NCBI GenBank assembly: GCA_016705695.1
Contig: JADJLA010000001.1
Coordinates: forward strand, 248,001 to 312,000
Source of the DNA: Sphingobacteriaceae bacterium
GTDB lineage: Bacteria > Bacteroidota > Bacteroidia > B-17B0 > Aurantibacillaceae
Reading direction: 5' to 3'
Length of the DNA: 64,000 nucleotides
Part shown: positions 34,908 to 43,560 of the stretch, piece by piece
How positions within the stretch are numbered: the first letter of the stretch is position 1
How the letters are laid out: each line of letters starts with the position of its first letter
Made by a program: the position numbers and the translations under genes
The notes under the pieces: generated by a model
Database searches by the model: none
What the model saw: the letters and a program-made list of their open reading frames with translations, nothing else
Told to the model about the DNA's origin: nothing

Positions 34908-35603
34908 TTATCTTCCTGACACTATATTATACAATGTTCGGTATTTCAATATTTTTATTTTTGTTCCCTTCGTCACAATAATTTCATCGTCTTTAAACGT
35001 TCTCAACATCCGCACCAAAGTTTCTTTAGCAGTTCCCACAAATCCTGCGAAATCATCTCGGTTAATAGAAATACTAACTGCTTTTATGTTTTCATCACTG
35101 CGTTGATATATTTTATTAAGTATGAGTAGGCTTAAAGCTACTCGCTCCTTTACGGCGTACTGCGAAAAAATTGTCATTTTGTTTATCCACACGGAAAACT
35201 CCTTTGATAAAACACCTAATAGTTTTCTCGCTAAATGAGATGATTTTGAAAGCAAACCCGAAAAAAGATCACGAGGAATGAATGAAATAACTAAGTTATC
35301 CATAGCAACGGCTGAAACTGGATGGGGTTCTTCCGCCAAAAGTGGCCTATACCCAAAGTAATCCCCTTTTTTGTATATGTACACTATGCTTTGTTTGCCC
35401 TCGCTATTGGTTTGAAATATTTTTACTTTACCTTTTCTTACAAGATAAACTCCCTTTGAGTAACTATTTTCCCTAAACAAATACTCCCCTTTTTCGTACT
35501 CACGCCTGATCATCTTGTCCCGCACTAATTGTGCTTCATTGGGAGTAAGAAAATCAAAAAGTGAAGACGATTTTAGGTGATATTTTTCGATATTAAACTC
35601 CAT
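34908..35603 (-). CDS. Crp/Fnr family transcriptional regulator
   Basis: A 231-residue regulator with the cNMP-like beta roll (YEKGEYLFRENSYSKGVYLV, KGDYFGYRPLL) and a winged helix with INRDDFAGFVGTAKETLVRM. It has no cluster of cysteines like FNR, so the signal is unknown. The recognition helix KETLVR keeps the Glu and Arg that read the G of TTGA-type sites in Crp and Fnr. Two perfect TTGAC-N4-GTCAA boxes lie close by, one centred exactly 41.5 bp before this ATG, which suggests autoregulation. Confidence 0.9.
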   Translation of the reverse strand: MEFNIEKYHLKSSSLFDFLTPNEAQLVRDKMIRREYEKGEYLFRENSYSKGVYLVRKGKVKIFQTNSEGKQSIVYIYKKGDYFGYRPLLAEEPHPVSAVAMDNLVISFIPRDLFSGLLSKSSHLARKLLGVLSKEFSVWINKMTIFSQYAVKERVALSLLILNKIYQRSDENIKAVSISINRDDFAGFVGTAKETLVRMLRTFKDDEIIVTKGTKIKILKYRTLYNIVSGR

Positions 35604-35633
35604 GCATTAAGTATATTAATTATTAATAAAAGT

Positions 35634-35686
35634 AAAATTGACAAATGTCAATTTTCAAATCAACTCATTTACATAAATTTGTCTCA
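35634..35686. promoter_or_regulatory. Fnr-like box serving two divergent promoters
   Basis: AAAATTGAC-AAAT-GTCAATTTT at 35634-35655 is a perfect palindrome with core TTGACAAATGTCAA (35638-35651), close to the Fnr consensus TTGAT-N4-ATCAA. Rightward, TAAATTTG at 35674-35681 is a perfect -7 element and predicts a start at about 35686. Leftward, TATACTTA (35608-35615, minus) predicts a start at about 35603, the A of the regulator's ATG. The box centre (35644.5) is 41.5 bp from both. Confidence 0.7.
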
Positions 35687-35751
35687 ATATCTTTTTTCAT
35701 TACCAAATACCAGCCTGCTAAGACATTTTGTTTTAGCAGGTTTTTCTTTTT
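35686..35751 (+). ncRNA. candidate Fnr-controlled small RNA, about 60 nt
   Basis: A transcript from the predicted start at 35686 meets a strong intrinsic terminator after only about 28 bases. No open frame starts between the promoter and the terminator. The result would be a short RNA: an unpaired pyrimidine-rich 5' part (CTTTTTTCATTACC) plus the terminator hairpin, the general form of a trans-acting sRNA such as FnrS in enterobacteria. The alternative is an attenuator for the small frame at 35756. Confidence 0.45.
35714..35751 (+). terminator. strong intrinsic terminator before the small frame at 35756
   Basis: CCTGCTAAGACA and TGTTTTAGCAGG (35714-35725, 35729-35740) form a 12-bp stem with one G-U pair and a TTT loop, followed by TTTTTCTTTTT. 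Confidence 0.88.
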
Positions 35752-35755
35752 AAGA

Positions 35756-35965
35756 ATGGGTTATAGTAAAGAACACATACTTGATAAGCTGTCAAATTCT
35801 ACTGATACTGACGATATTCAAAATATCGCAACGCTTATTGAATACAATATATCTAAACAAGAGCTTTTGAAATTAAAAAATTTGTTAAAAGAATGCGTTA
35901 ACGAAAAAGGAATAAATAACCTTGAAGCTTTAGCCATTAAGCAATTGCTCTTTTTTTTAGAATAG
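35756..35965 (+). CDS. small hypothetical protein
   Basis: A 69-residue helical, charged frame starting MGYSKEHILDKL, with a start 5 bp after the terminator T-run. The frame is open further upstream, but that would place the start before the predicted promoter and through the hairpin. It would be made only by read-through or from an unseen promoter. No domain recognised; it may be spurious. Confidence 0.4.
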   Translation: MGYSKEHILDKLSNSTDTDDIQNIATLIEYNISKQELLKLKNLLKECVNEKGINNLEALAIKQLLFFLE

Positions 35966-35978
35966 TTGATTTTTCTAA

Positions 35979-36028
35979 TTGACAAATGTCAACGGATCGA
36001 ATTTATGTTATTAGTTACTTACGGCATA
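35979..36028 (+). promoter_or_regulatory. second Fnr-like box, upstream of kamA
   Basis: TTGACAAATGTCAA at 35979-35992 repeats the 14-base core of the box at 35638 exactly. A weak -7-like TACTTACG at 36016-36023 predicts a start near 36028, 42.5 bp from the box centre. kamA starts at 36050. Confidence 0.55.
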
Positions 36029-36049
36029 TTAACTGCTAAATGATCTATT

Positions 36050-37384
36050 ATGAAACTAATCACGTACTCCGTTCACAACTATAAAAATATCCCACAAATA
36101 AATAAGCTTAATGCAAAACAGTTGGAGGCAATTGAAGTTGTAGGTAATGTTTTGCCCTTTAAAACCAATAATTATGTGGTGAACGAATTGATCAATTGGG
36201 ACGATCTGGAAAACGACCCTATGTTCAAACTAACTTTCCCTCAAGAAGAGATGTTAAGTAAAAATCACTACAGCTTAATGTGGAATACATTAATGGCAAC
36301 TTCTAATCGCGACGCTATAAAAATGTTGCAAATAAAATTAGGGCCGAATTAAATCCGCATCCCGCGGACAAATAGAACATAATGTACCAGAGGTTAATGG
36401 TGAAAAACTAATGGGCATGCAACATAAATACAGAGAAACGGTTTTATTTTTTCCAAGTCAAGGGCAAACTTGTCATGCCTATTGCACATTTTGCTTTCGA
36501 TGGCCGCAATTTGTTGGCATGGATGAATTGAAATTTGCGTCAAAAGAAGCTACACTTTTAAAGGAGTACGTAGAGCAAAATACTCAGGTAACAGATATTT
36601 TATTTACCGGAGGGGACCCAATGATTATGAAAGCGAAGATCTTCGCTACTTACATACAGCCTTTATTAGATGCCAATTTGCCAAATTTGCAAACTATAAG
36701 AATAGGAACAAAAGCACTGTCGTACTGGCCATACAAATTTATTAGCGACGAAGACACCGGCGAAATGCTTAATTTATTTGAAAGCATCATTAAGAAAGGT
36801 ATCAATTTGTCGATCATGGCACATTTTTCTCATCCTGTTGAATTGGAAACAGAAGCTGTGAAAATTGCAATAAGAAAATTAAGAAGTGTTGGTGTTCAGA
36901 TCAGAACACAATCACCCGTATTAAAACATATAAATGATAAGCCGAACTTTGGGCTGAAATGTGGCGTAAACAGGTAAACTTAAATTGTATTCCTTATTAT
37001 ATGTTTATACCACGCGATACAGGCGCACAAGAATATTTTGCCATTACACTCGAAAATGCCTGGCAAATTTTTCGAAATGCATATCAAAAAGTAAGCGGTG
37101 TTTGCCGAACAGTAAGAGGCCCAAGCATGTCTTGCACACCCGGTAAAGTTCAAGTGTTAGGTGTTACCGAAATAAAAGGAGAAAAGGTTTTCGCGCTCCG
37201 TATGCTTCAGGGTAGAAATCCCGATTGGATAGCGCGTCCGTTTTTTGCCAAGTTTGATAAAGAGGCTATTTGGATGGATGAACTAAAGCCGGCTTTTGGT
37301 GATGAGAAATTTTTCTTTGAAAATGAATTGGAGAACTTATTTCACGAACGCGTTACCGACGACGAAAAGGACAGATTTGAGTAA
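36050..37384 (+). pseudogene. kamA: KamA family radical SAM protein (lysine 2,3-aminomutase-like), frameshifted
   Basis: Three pieces of one gene in three frames. Breaks lie near 36337 (A-run), 36371 (A-run) and 36943; each is repaired by adding one base. The joined protein (about 445 residues) has the radical SAM cluster motif CHAYCTFC, preceded by HKYRETVLFFP, with FTGGDPM and AEMWRKQVNLNCIPYYMF across the last break. It ends with PGKVQVLGV and MLQGRNPDWI. The family uses SAM, a [4Fe-4S] cluster and PLP to shift an amino group, usually alpha-lysine to beta-lysine. An Fnr-like box upstream suggests low-oxygen control. Homopolymer deletions point to consensus error. Confidence 0.8.
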
Positions 37385-37456
37385 TGCAAAAAATAGGTCA
37401 AGGGAGTGGACGTCTTGCTTCTACTTAGCAAATAGATTGTTGTTAGATAAGTGATA

Positions 37457-39235
37457 TTATATCGACGAAAGTAATTGCTCTCGATATTCAGTGAGCAAAC
37501 TCGATTTTGATAAAAACCCCTTATAAACTCCCTTTTCTGTTACAGGTAAATTCCAGTGGCCTGTTTGTTCAAATTTATCCATTACATTAAAAATATCATC
37601 ATTTTGCTTGATAACCGTATCCGGTTTTTGCATGATCTCTGAGGCTACCATTCGCGTGTATAATTCCTGATTGAACATTTCTTCTTTGATGCTTGAAAGA
37701 GTGATGATGCCTAATAGTTTCTGCTCAGTATTCACCACAGGAAAGATATTGCGTTTAGAATGCTTGATGTTTTCAACGATCACACCTAAATTATCATCCG
37801 GTTTTAAAACTGTAAAATCGGTTTCAATGAGTTTGGTCATTTCAATTTTTCCAAGTATGCTTGTGTCTTTATCTTCCGAAACAACGGTGCCTTTCTTTTT
37901 TAATCTCATAACATCTAAGGAATCGGGGTGGAAGTATTTTACCACTGCGTAACTTACCGACGAAACGATCATAAGTGGAATGATCAACTCATAACCTCCT
38001 GTAATTTCGGCGATCAAAAATATGGAGGTGAGCGGCGCGTGAAATACCCCTGCCAAAACTCCTGCCATAGCAACTAACGTATAATTTACCACGGGTACAT
38101 CTTTGAATCCTAAATATTGCAGTGTCAATGCAAAGGCAAATCCAAGATGAGCGCCAACAAATAAGGATGGGGCAAAATTACCACAATTACCTCCAGACCC
38201 TATGGTTAAAGCTACCGCAACGGTTTTTAGCATAAAGGTTAGAAAAATCAGGATCAGGATCTGCCATTTGTGTTTAATGAAGTTTTGTAGAATGCTATGA
38301 TCAAAAAAATGATCCGTATTAAGCTCCGATATACCTTTGATGTTTTCATAGCCTTCGCCAAATAGTGTGGGGAATATTACTAGAAGACCTGCCAAAAGCA
38401 AGCTGCCGATGAGCCAGCGTTTAACTTTCGACTTTAGTTTTCTGAACTTCGATGTGATCCATGAAAAAACATTTACATAGTAAAGGGCAACCACAGCACT
38501 TAACAAAGCAAGCGCCACATAAAATAAAAGATTCTCATAATTGAATGGCTGTTTTAATTTAAAGTTGAGAAGAATATTCTCATTCAATATGATCTTAGAT
38601 ATAAGTGCCCCGCTTGCCGAAGCAATGAGCAAAGGAATAAAGGCTGTTAAATTGATGTCGATCAATAAAACTTCTAATGCAAACAAAACACCTGCAATGG
38701 GCGCGTTAAAAGCTCCTGCAATTCCTCCCGCAGCACCCGCGGCAAGCAAAAGTGTTCGTTCGCGGTAACTTAATTTGTGTCGACGCGCATAGTTAGAACC
38801 GATAGCTGAACCTGTATTAACAATGGGTGCTTCCATACCACCGGAGCCACCAAAGCCAACTGTTATTCCACTTGTAATAATATGTGCCCACATATGATGA
38901 AAGGGAATAAAACTGCTTTTCTTAGCAATAGATTGCAAAAGGTAATAAAGCCCCGTGTTTAAAAACCCCTTATAAAATCTATGAATGATCAAAACGGCGA
39001 TGCCAATACCAACAAGGGGTAAGAACACGTATGTAAGTTTAAAGTCTTGCGCTTGCAGATATTGATCCACAAACTGCTTCTGAATAAAGTGAGCAAAAGA
39101 TTTTAAGATCACAGCGGCAATACCCGCGCTTATTCCCACCAAAACACTCGACAAAATAAGAAATTGCTTTTCGTTTAGATGATCGTGAAGTTTGCTTAAC
39201 CAACGTTCGAGTATATTGAGTTTTTTAGGTTTCAC
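37457..39235 (-). CDS. ClC-type chloride channel/transporter with CBS pair
   Basis: A 592-residue protein with about ten to twelve membrane segments and ClC pore blocks: GFGGSGGMEAPIV (the gating Glu position kept, but GMEAP rather than GREGP), GGIAGAFNAPIAGVLFALE and GSGGNCGNFAPSLFVGA. The last 130 or so residues form two CBS domains (DNLGVIVENIKHSKRNIFPV, NDDIFNVMDKFEQTGHWNLPV), which usually bind adenine nucleotides. Likely an anion channel or H+/anion exchanger. Confidence 0.9.
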   Translation of the reverse strand: MKPKKLNILERWLSKLHDHLNEKQFLILSSVLVGISAGIAAVILKSFAHFIQKQFVDQYLQAQDFKLTYVFLPLVGIGIAVLIIHRFYKGFLNTGLYYLLQSIAKKSSFIPFHHMWAHIITSGITVGFGGSGGMEAPIVNTGSAIGSNYARRHKLSYRERTLLLAAGAAGGIAGAFNAPIAGVLFALEVLLIDINLTAFIPLLIASASGALISKIILNENILLNFKLKQPFNYENLLFYVALALLSAVVALYYVNVFSWITSKFRKLKSKVKRWLIGSLLLAGLLVIFPTLFGEGYENIKGISELNTDHFFDHSILQNFIKHKWQILILIFLTFMLKTVAVALTIGSGGNCGNFAPSLFVGAHLGFAFALTLQYLGFKDVPVVNYTLVAMAGVLAGVFHAPLTSIFLIAEITGGYELIIPLMIVSSVSYAVVKYFHPDSLDVMRLKKKGTVVSEDKDTSILGKIEMTKLIETDFTVLKPDDNLGVIVENIKHSKRNIFPVVNTEQKLLGIITLSSIKEEMFNQELYTRMVASEIMQKPDTVIKQNDDIFNVMDKFEQTGHWNLPVTEKGVYKGFLSKSSLLTEYREQLLSSI

Positions 39236-39327
39236 CTTGGCGTAAATATATTAACTTTTTATGCATGAAATCTTTAAAAACAATAATGTTGCTATATTCA
39301 TACAAACACTTAATTTTGCAAAACTTA

Positions 39328-39774
39328 ATGAAAAATGTACTTATGAAGCTGAAAGTTAAAAAATCGCAACTACCTAATGCCGGAAAAGGTCTATTTACTG
39401 AGGCGCCAATTAAAAAAGGAGAAAAAATAATTGAATACAAGGGTGAAATAATTGAATGGAAGGAATACAAAAAGCGAGTTGACAACAATGAGGACGGGTA
39501 CCTTTTATTTGTGAATAACAAAAGATGTATTGATGCCTTTAATACTCCTCAACATATAGCGCGTTATGCTAATGATGCAGCCGGCTTAAGCAGAACTAAA
39601 GGGTTAAGAAATAATTGTTACTATGATATTGTGGGCGGAAAGGGATATATTGTATCAACTCGCAATATTAAAGAGGGCGAAGAAATATTTGTGAATTACA
39701 CAAAAGAGTATTGGGATTGTATCCGTTACAACATTAAACACGGTCATTACAAACCAAAGAAGTCTAAAAAGTAA
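39328..39774 (+). CDS. SET domain protein
   Basis: About 148 residues. The ATG at 39328 is chosen because a perfect -7 element TAATTTTG (39311-39318) predicts a start near 39323; earlier in-frame ATGs lie before it. Nearly the whole protein is a SET domain: GKGLFTEAPIKKGEKIIEYKG at the start, RYANDAAG in place of the usual NHxC block, and IKEGEEIFVNYTKEYW at the end. SET proteins methylate lysines with SAM. The bacterial target is unknown. It overlaps the convergent aldehyde dehydrogenase gene by 11 bp. Confidence 0.8.
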   Translation: MKNVLMKLKVKKSQLPNAGKGLFTEAPIKKGEKIIEYKGEIIEWKEYKKRVDNNEDGYLLFVNNKRCIDAFNTPQHIARYANDAAGLSRTKGLRNNCYYDIVGGKGYIVSTRNIKEGEEIFVNYTKEYWDCIRYNIKHGHYKPKKSKK

Positions 39775-41212
39775 GATAAGGAGCAAGGCCATGCAAACCG
39801 CCTTCTCTTCCAAATCCGCTTTCCTTATAGCCGCCAAATGGCGATGTAGGATCGAATTTATTATAGGTATTTGCCCAAATAACTCCTGCACGTAGTTTAG
39901 AAGTAAGATTAAATATCTTCGAGCCTTTATCCGTCCACACGCCTGCACTCAAACCATAGGGAATGTTATTAGCTTTCTCAATCACTTCTTCGATCGTACG
40001 GAATGTCTGTATCGTTAAAACAGGCCCGAAAATTTCTTCTTGCACTACACGATTACTTTGCGCCGCCCCAATAAACAAAGTGGGTTTACAATAATATCCT
40101 TTGCTTGGTAATGAAGCTGAAGTTTGAAATAACTCTAATCCTTCTGATCTGCCAATTTCTAAATACGAATTAATTTTTTCTAATTGTTCTTTGCTATTAA
40201 TAGCGCCAATGTCGGTGTTCTTGTCCAATGGGTCTCCAACAATTAAAGTTTTCATGCGTTCTTTTAATTTACGGATCACAAGCTCTGCCACATTTTCTTG
40301 CACAAACAAACGCGATCCGGCGCAACATACATGTCCTTGGTTAAAGAAAATGCCATTCACAATTCCTTCTACAGCTTGATCTATAGGCGCATCATCAAAA
40401 ATAATATTAGCGGCTTTACCACCTAACTCTAAAGTGATCTTTTTGTTTGTTCCCGCTGTTGCTTTTTGAATGATCGTTGCAACATCGGTACTTCCTGTAA
40501 AAGTAATTTTATTAATGTTAGGATGCGCTACCATTGCCGCGCCCGTATTTCCAAAACCGGTAATAATATTTACAACGCCCGGAGGAAGATCGCAATCTTG
40601 AATGATCTCCGCCAATTTTAAAGCGGTAAGTGGCGTGCTTTCAGCCGGCTTTAAAACAACAGTATTTCCTGTGGCAAGAGCCGGCGCAATTTTCCATGCT
40701 GCCATCAATAAAGGAAAATTCCATGGAATAATTTGTGCCGCAACACCTAAACTTTTTGGTTTTTTGTTAGGGAAAGCATAGTCCAATTTATCGGCCCAGC
40801 CTGCATAATAAAAAAAGTGATTGGCAGCGGTTGGAATATCAAAATCTCTGCTCTCGCGAATTGGTTTTCCGCCATCCATACTTTCGATGACTGCTAATTC
40901 GCGTGCGCGTTCTTGCATTACGCGCGCAATTCTAAAAATATATTTGGCGCGCTCTTTCGCAGGCATTTTTTTCCAAACTTTATCGTAGGCACTTTTTGCT
41001 GCGCTTACGGCACTATCAACGTCTTTGGCATTTGCTTCGGCAACTTCCGCTAATTTTTCAAGCGAGGAGGGGCTATGCGTATCAAAATACTTTTTGCTAT
41101 TGGGCTTTACAAATTTTCCGTTAATAAAAAGATCGTACTGCGTTTTTAATTTCGCGTGATCCTTTGCTTCGGGTGCCGGAGCGTATTCCCAATTAAACTC
41201 AGATTCCTTCAT
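39764..41212 (-). CDS. aldehyde dehydrogenase (NAD(P)+-dependent)
   Basis: A 482-residue ALDH superfamily enzyme. It has IIPWNFPLLMAAWK, the cofactor block KPAESTPLTAL, FTGSTDVA, the general base Glu in LELGGKAANI and the catalytic Cys in GHVCCAGSR. It is complete but for a short, glycine-poor C-terminus (GGLHGLAPYLTF). It follows deoC on the same strand, and the two could convert deoxyribose 5-phosphate to glyceraldehyde 3-phosphate and acetate by way of acetaldehyde. The palindromic repeat copy B lies between the two genes. Confidence 0.9.
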   Translation of the reverse strand: MKESEFNWEYAPAPEAKDHAKLKTQYDLFINGKFVKPNSKKYFDTHSPSSLEKLAEVAEANAKDVDSAVSAAKSAYDKVWKKMPAKERAKYIFRIARVMQERARELAVIESMDGGKPIRESRDFDIPTAANHFFYYAGWADKLDYAFPNKKPKSLGVAAQIIPWNFPLLMAAWKIAPALATGNTVVLKPAESTPLTALKLAEIIQDCDLPPGVVNIITGFGNTGAAMVAHPNINKITFTGSTDVATIIQKATAGTNKKITLELGGKAANIIFDDAPIDQAVEGIVNGIFFNQGHVCCAGSRLFVQENVAELVIRKLKERMKTLIVGDPLDKNTDIGAINSKEQLEKINSYLEIGRSEGLELFQTSASLPSKGYYCKPTLFIGAAQSNRVVQEEIFGPVLTIQTFRTIEEVIEKANNIPYGLSAGVWTDKGSKIFNLTSKLRAGVIWANTYNKFDPTSPFGGYKESGFGREGGLHGLAPYLTF

Positions 41213-41227
41213 TTACTTACAATTTAT

Positions 41228-41323
41228 TTTAGCCACGAATTACACTAATTTTCACTAAACAATTCTTTTTATTAGATTTCACTAAACCCAGATTAGTGAA
41301 ATTAGTGCAATTCGTGGCTTTAA
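41228..41323. repeat. intergenic imperfect palindrome, copy B
   Basis: Arms starting AGCCACGAATTACACTAATT and ending AATTAGTGCAATTCGTGGCT pair over about 27 bp with few mismatches; the centre holds a second pair (ATTAGATTTCACTAA-like). The words match copy A at 14990-15143. It lies between deoC and the aldehyde dehydrogenase gene. Confidence 0.75.
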
Positions 41324-41326
41324 ACG

Positions 41327-42217
41327 TTAATCAATGCTAATGTAATCCTTACTAAAATATGCGCCTTTCTGTTCTTTACCCAATTGTAAAATAATATCAT
41401 TGGCTAAACTACTGGCACCAAAACGGAACCATTCATTGGTCATCCACTTCGATCCCAATGTTTCGTTAAGCATTACTAAATACTGTAAAGCCGATTTCGC
41501 TGTGCTAATTCCTCCTGCAGGTTTCATACCCACCATTTTTCCGGTTTTCTGAAAATGATCTTTAATTGCAAGCAACATCACTAAAGTAACAGGCATGGTT
41601 GCAGCAGGTTGAATTTTTCCGGTAGATGTTTTAATGAAATCCGCTCCGGCTGCAATGGCAATATCACTTGCTTTTCGCACATTATCCAATGTTGAAAGTT
41701 CTCCGGTTTCTAAAATAACTTTTAATCGCGCAGTACCGCACGCTTTTTTTACAGCAGCAATTTCATCAAACACAAATGTGTAATTGCCTTGTAAAAATTC
41801 ACCTCTACTGATCACCATATCAATTTCATCGGCGCCACTATCAACTGCAATTTTTGTGTCTTCTAATTTTATTTCCAGTGAAGAATTTCCGCTAGGGAAA
41901 GCTGTTGCAACCGAAGCAATTTTTACCTTACTGTTTTTTAAGATCTGTTTAGCAGTTGCTACGTGCGTTGGATAAACACAAACAGCTGCAACAGTTGGTA
42001 AACCAGGAATGTTATCAGATACGTGCAAAGCTTTTTGGCACAACTGAATTACTTTTCCCTCAGTATCTTTTCCTTCCAAAGTTGTAAGATCAATCATATT
42101 CAAAGCCAATTTAAGCCCCTGGGTCTTACTTTGTTTTTTAATGCTTCGGCTGTTGAATCGCGCAATGCGTTCTTCTATACCTACTTGGTCAATTGCCGTA
42201 TTTTTGAATGGATCCAC
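41327..42217 (-). CDS. deoC: deoxyribose-phosphate aldolase
   Basis: A 296-residue enzyme that splits 2-deoxy-D-ribose 5-phosphate into glyceraldehyde 3-phosphate and acetaldehyde. Motifs: VAVCVYPT, EIDMVISRGEFLQG, LKVILETGEL (Lys), and the Schiff-base Lys in FIKTSTGK, then KPAGGIST. It is the longer form, with extra N-terminal and C-terminal segments, as seen in many Bacteroidota. Part of a catabolic pair with the dehydrogenase downstream. Confidence 0.95.
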   Translation of the reverse strand: MDPFKNTAIDQVGIEERIARFNSRSIKKQSKTQGLKLALNMIDLTTLEGKDTEGKVIQLCQKALHVSDNIPGLPTVAAVCVYPTHVATAKQILKNSKVKIASVATAFPSGNSSLEIKLEDTKIAVDSGADEIDMVISRGEFLQGNYTFVFDEIAAVKKACGTARLKVILETGELSTLDNVRKASDIAIAAGADFIKTSTGKIQPAATMPVTLVMLLAIKDHFQKTGKMVGMKPAGGISTAKSALQYLVMLNETLGSKWMTNEWFRFGASSLANDIILQLGKEQKGAYFSKDYISID

Positions 42218-42315
42218 TTTTATAAATCAACTGTTAAATATAACTAAAAAATTGTTTTATCAAGGTGAACAAACACGCACAAGTTATTAAATAAAGCCTA
42301 CCTTTAAACTACTTT

Positions 42316-43560
42316 ATGTTGTTTTGCAAACCTCTTAGAAACAAGTCGCGCTACAAGCCTTTTCGTGAAATTGATAAAACGTATTCTTTTACCGAATATG
42401 ATAGGGCATCGTTGGTTAACAAAAGCGATTGGGAAGCTGTTGTTTCTAAGCAAAGCATATTTTTTGATCTGGAATATTTAAAACTGGTGGAGCGTTCAAC
42501 ACACGCCGTTTTAAAATGTAGGTACGTTATCATTTATAAAAATACGGAAGCATGCGCGATCCTTTATTTTCAACTTACAGAATTTAAAGCGAATGTTTTC
42601 GGCGATCTTTTACATGGTGAGATCAACGATATTAAATCACACAGATTAAAATTATTTGAAAAATACATTGAGTCGAAAGATGAAGATGATATTTTATTTC
42701 GCCTTTTTACGTGCGGAAATAATTTGATAAGCGGAGAATATGGATTTTTAAGTACAGAAAAGATCAGCAAGAAGGATTTTCATGTGATATTCAACACGCT
42801 TCTCAAAACAATTTCTTCGGAGGAAAGTCTTAACAGTAAAATTGCGGCGGTTCTAGTTAAAGATTTTGAATCTCCAATAAAAGAATTGGAAGGCAATACT
42901 AAATTTGAATCATTTCATGTAGAACCAAATTTGGTTGTTGATATCCCTGAAGGATTGAAGTCGGTAGAGGATTATTTGCAGTTGTTCTCAAAAAAATATC
43001 GCAATCGTGCAAAGGCAATTTTAAAGAACAGATCGGAATTTACGATCAGGAATTTAGAGTTGGGCGAGATCGAAAAGCAAACCGATCGCATTTACAGTTT
43101 GTATCATAATATTTACGCGAAGGCAAAATTCAAACTACTTTTATTACCCCACACTTATTTTGCTGAAACAAAAAAGATCTTTCCTGATAAATTTTTCATG
43201 AAGGGATTTTATGCCGGCGAAGAGTTGATTGCATTTTCCTCTTGGTTCATGATGCCGGATAATAGCATAGAAGCGCATTATATTGGTATGGATTACGAAT
43301 TGAATTCGAAATTAGAATTGTACCAGAATATTTTGTACAGTTTTATCGAATTAGCAATTGAAACCGGAAAACAAAAAGTGAATTTAGGAAGAACTGCTGC
43401 CGAAATTAAAACAACGGTAGGAGCAAGGGCACATGAATTAACGTGTTATGTTCAACCGCAAAACACGGTGTCGAAATTGATCTGTAAACCTTTTATTGAA
43501 TTTTTAAAACCAAAAGAATGGATCCCGCGCAATCCATTTAAAGAGGAAGCATTAGCTTAA
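42316..43560 (+). CDS. GNAT/FemAB-like acyltransferase family protein
   Basis: A 414-residue soluble protein. The C-terminal half resembles the BioF2-like GNAT fold: FSKKYRNRAKAILKN, FMKGFYAGEELIAFSSWF, HYIGMDYELN and KVNLGRTAAEIKTTVGA, the last close to the conserved end of peptidoglycan-bridge-like acyltransferases. The N-terminal half looks like a second, more diverged copy. The substrate is unknown. It overlaps lipB by 9 bp at their converging ends. Confidence 0.65.
   Translation: MLFCKPLRNKSRYKPFREIDKTYSFTEYDRASLVNKSDWEAVVSKQSIFFDLEYLKLVERSTHAVLKCRYVIIYKNTEACAILYFQLTEFKANVFGDLLHGEINDIKSHRLKLFEKYIESKDEDDILFRLFTCGNNLISGEYGFLSTEKISKKDFHVIFNTLLKTISSEESLNSKIAAVLVKDFESPIKELEGNTKFESFHVEPNLVVDIPEGLKSVEDYLQLFSKKYRNRAKAILKNRSEFTIRNLELGEIEKQTDRIYSLYHNIYAKAKFKLLLLPHTYFAETKKIFPDKFFMKGFYAGEELIAFSSWFMMPDNSIEAHYIGMDYELNSKLELYQNILYSFIELAIETGKQKVNLGRTAAEIKTTVGARAHELTCYVQPQNTVSKLICKPFIEFLKPKEWIPRNPFKEEALA

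Noticed and set aside
35645..35755. N-terminal extension of the small frame at 35756
   Set aside because: It would start inside the Fnr-like palindrome and run through a strong terminator; the residues look like translated promoter DNA.
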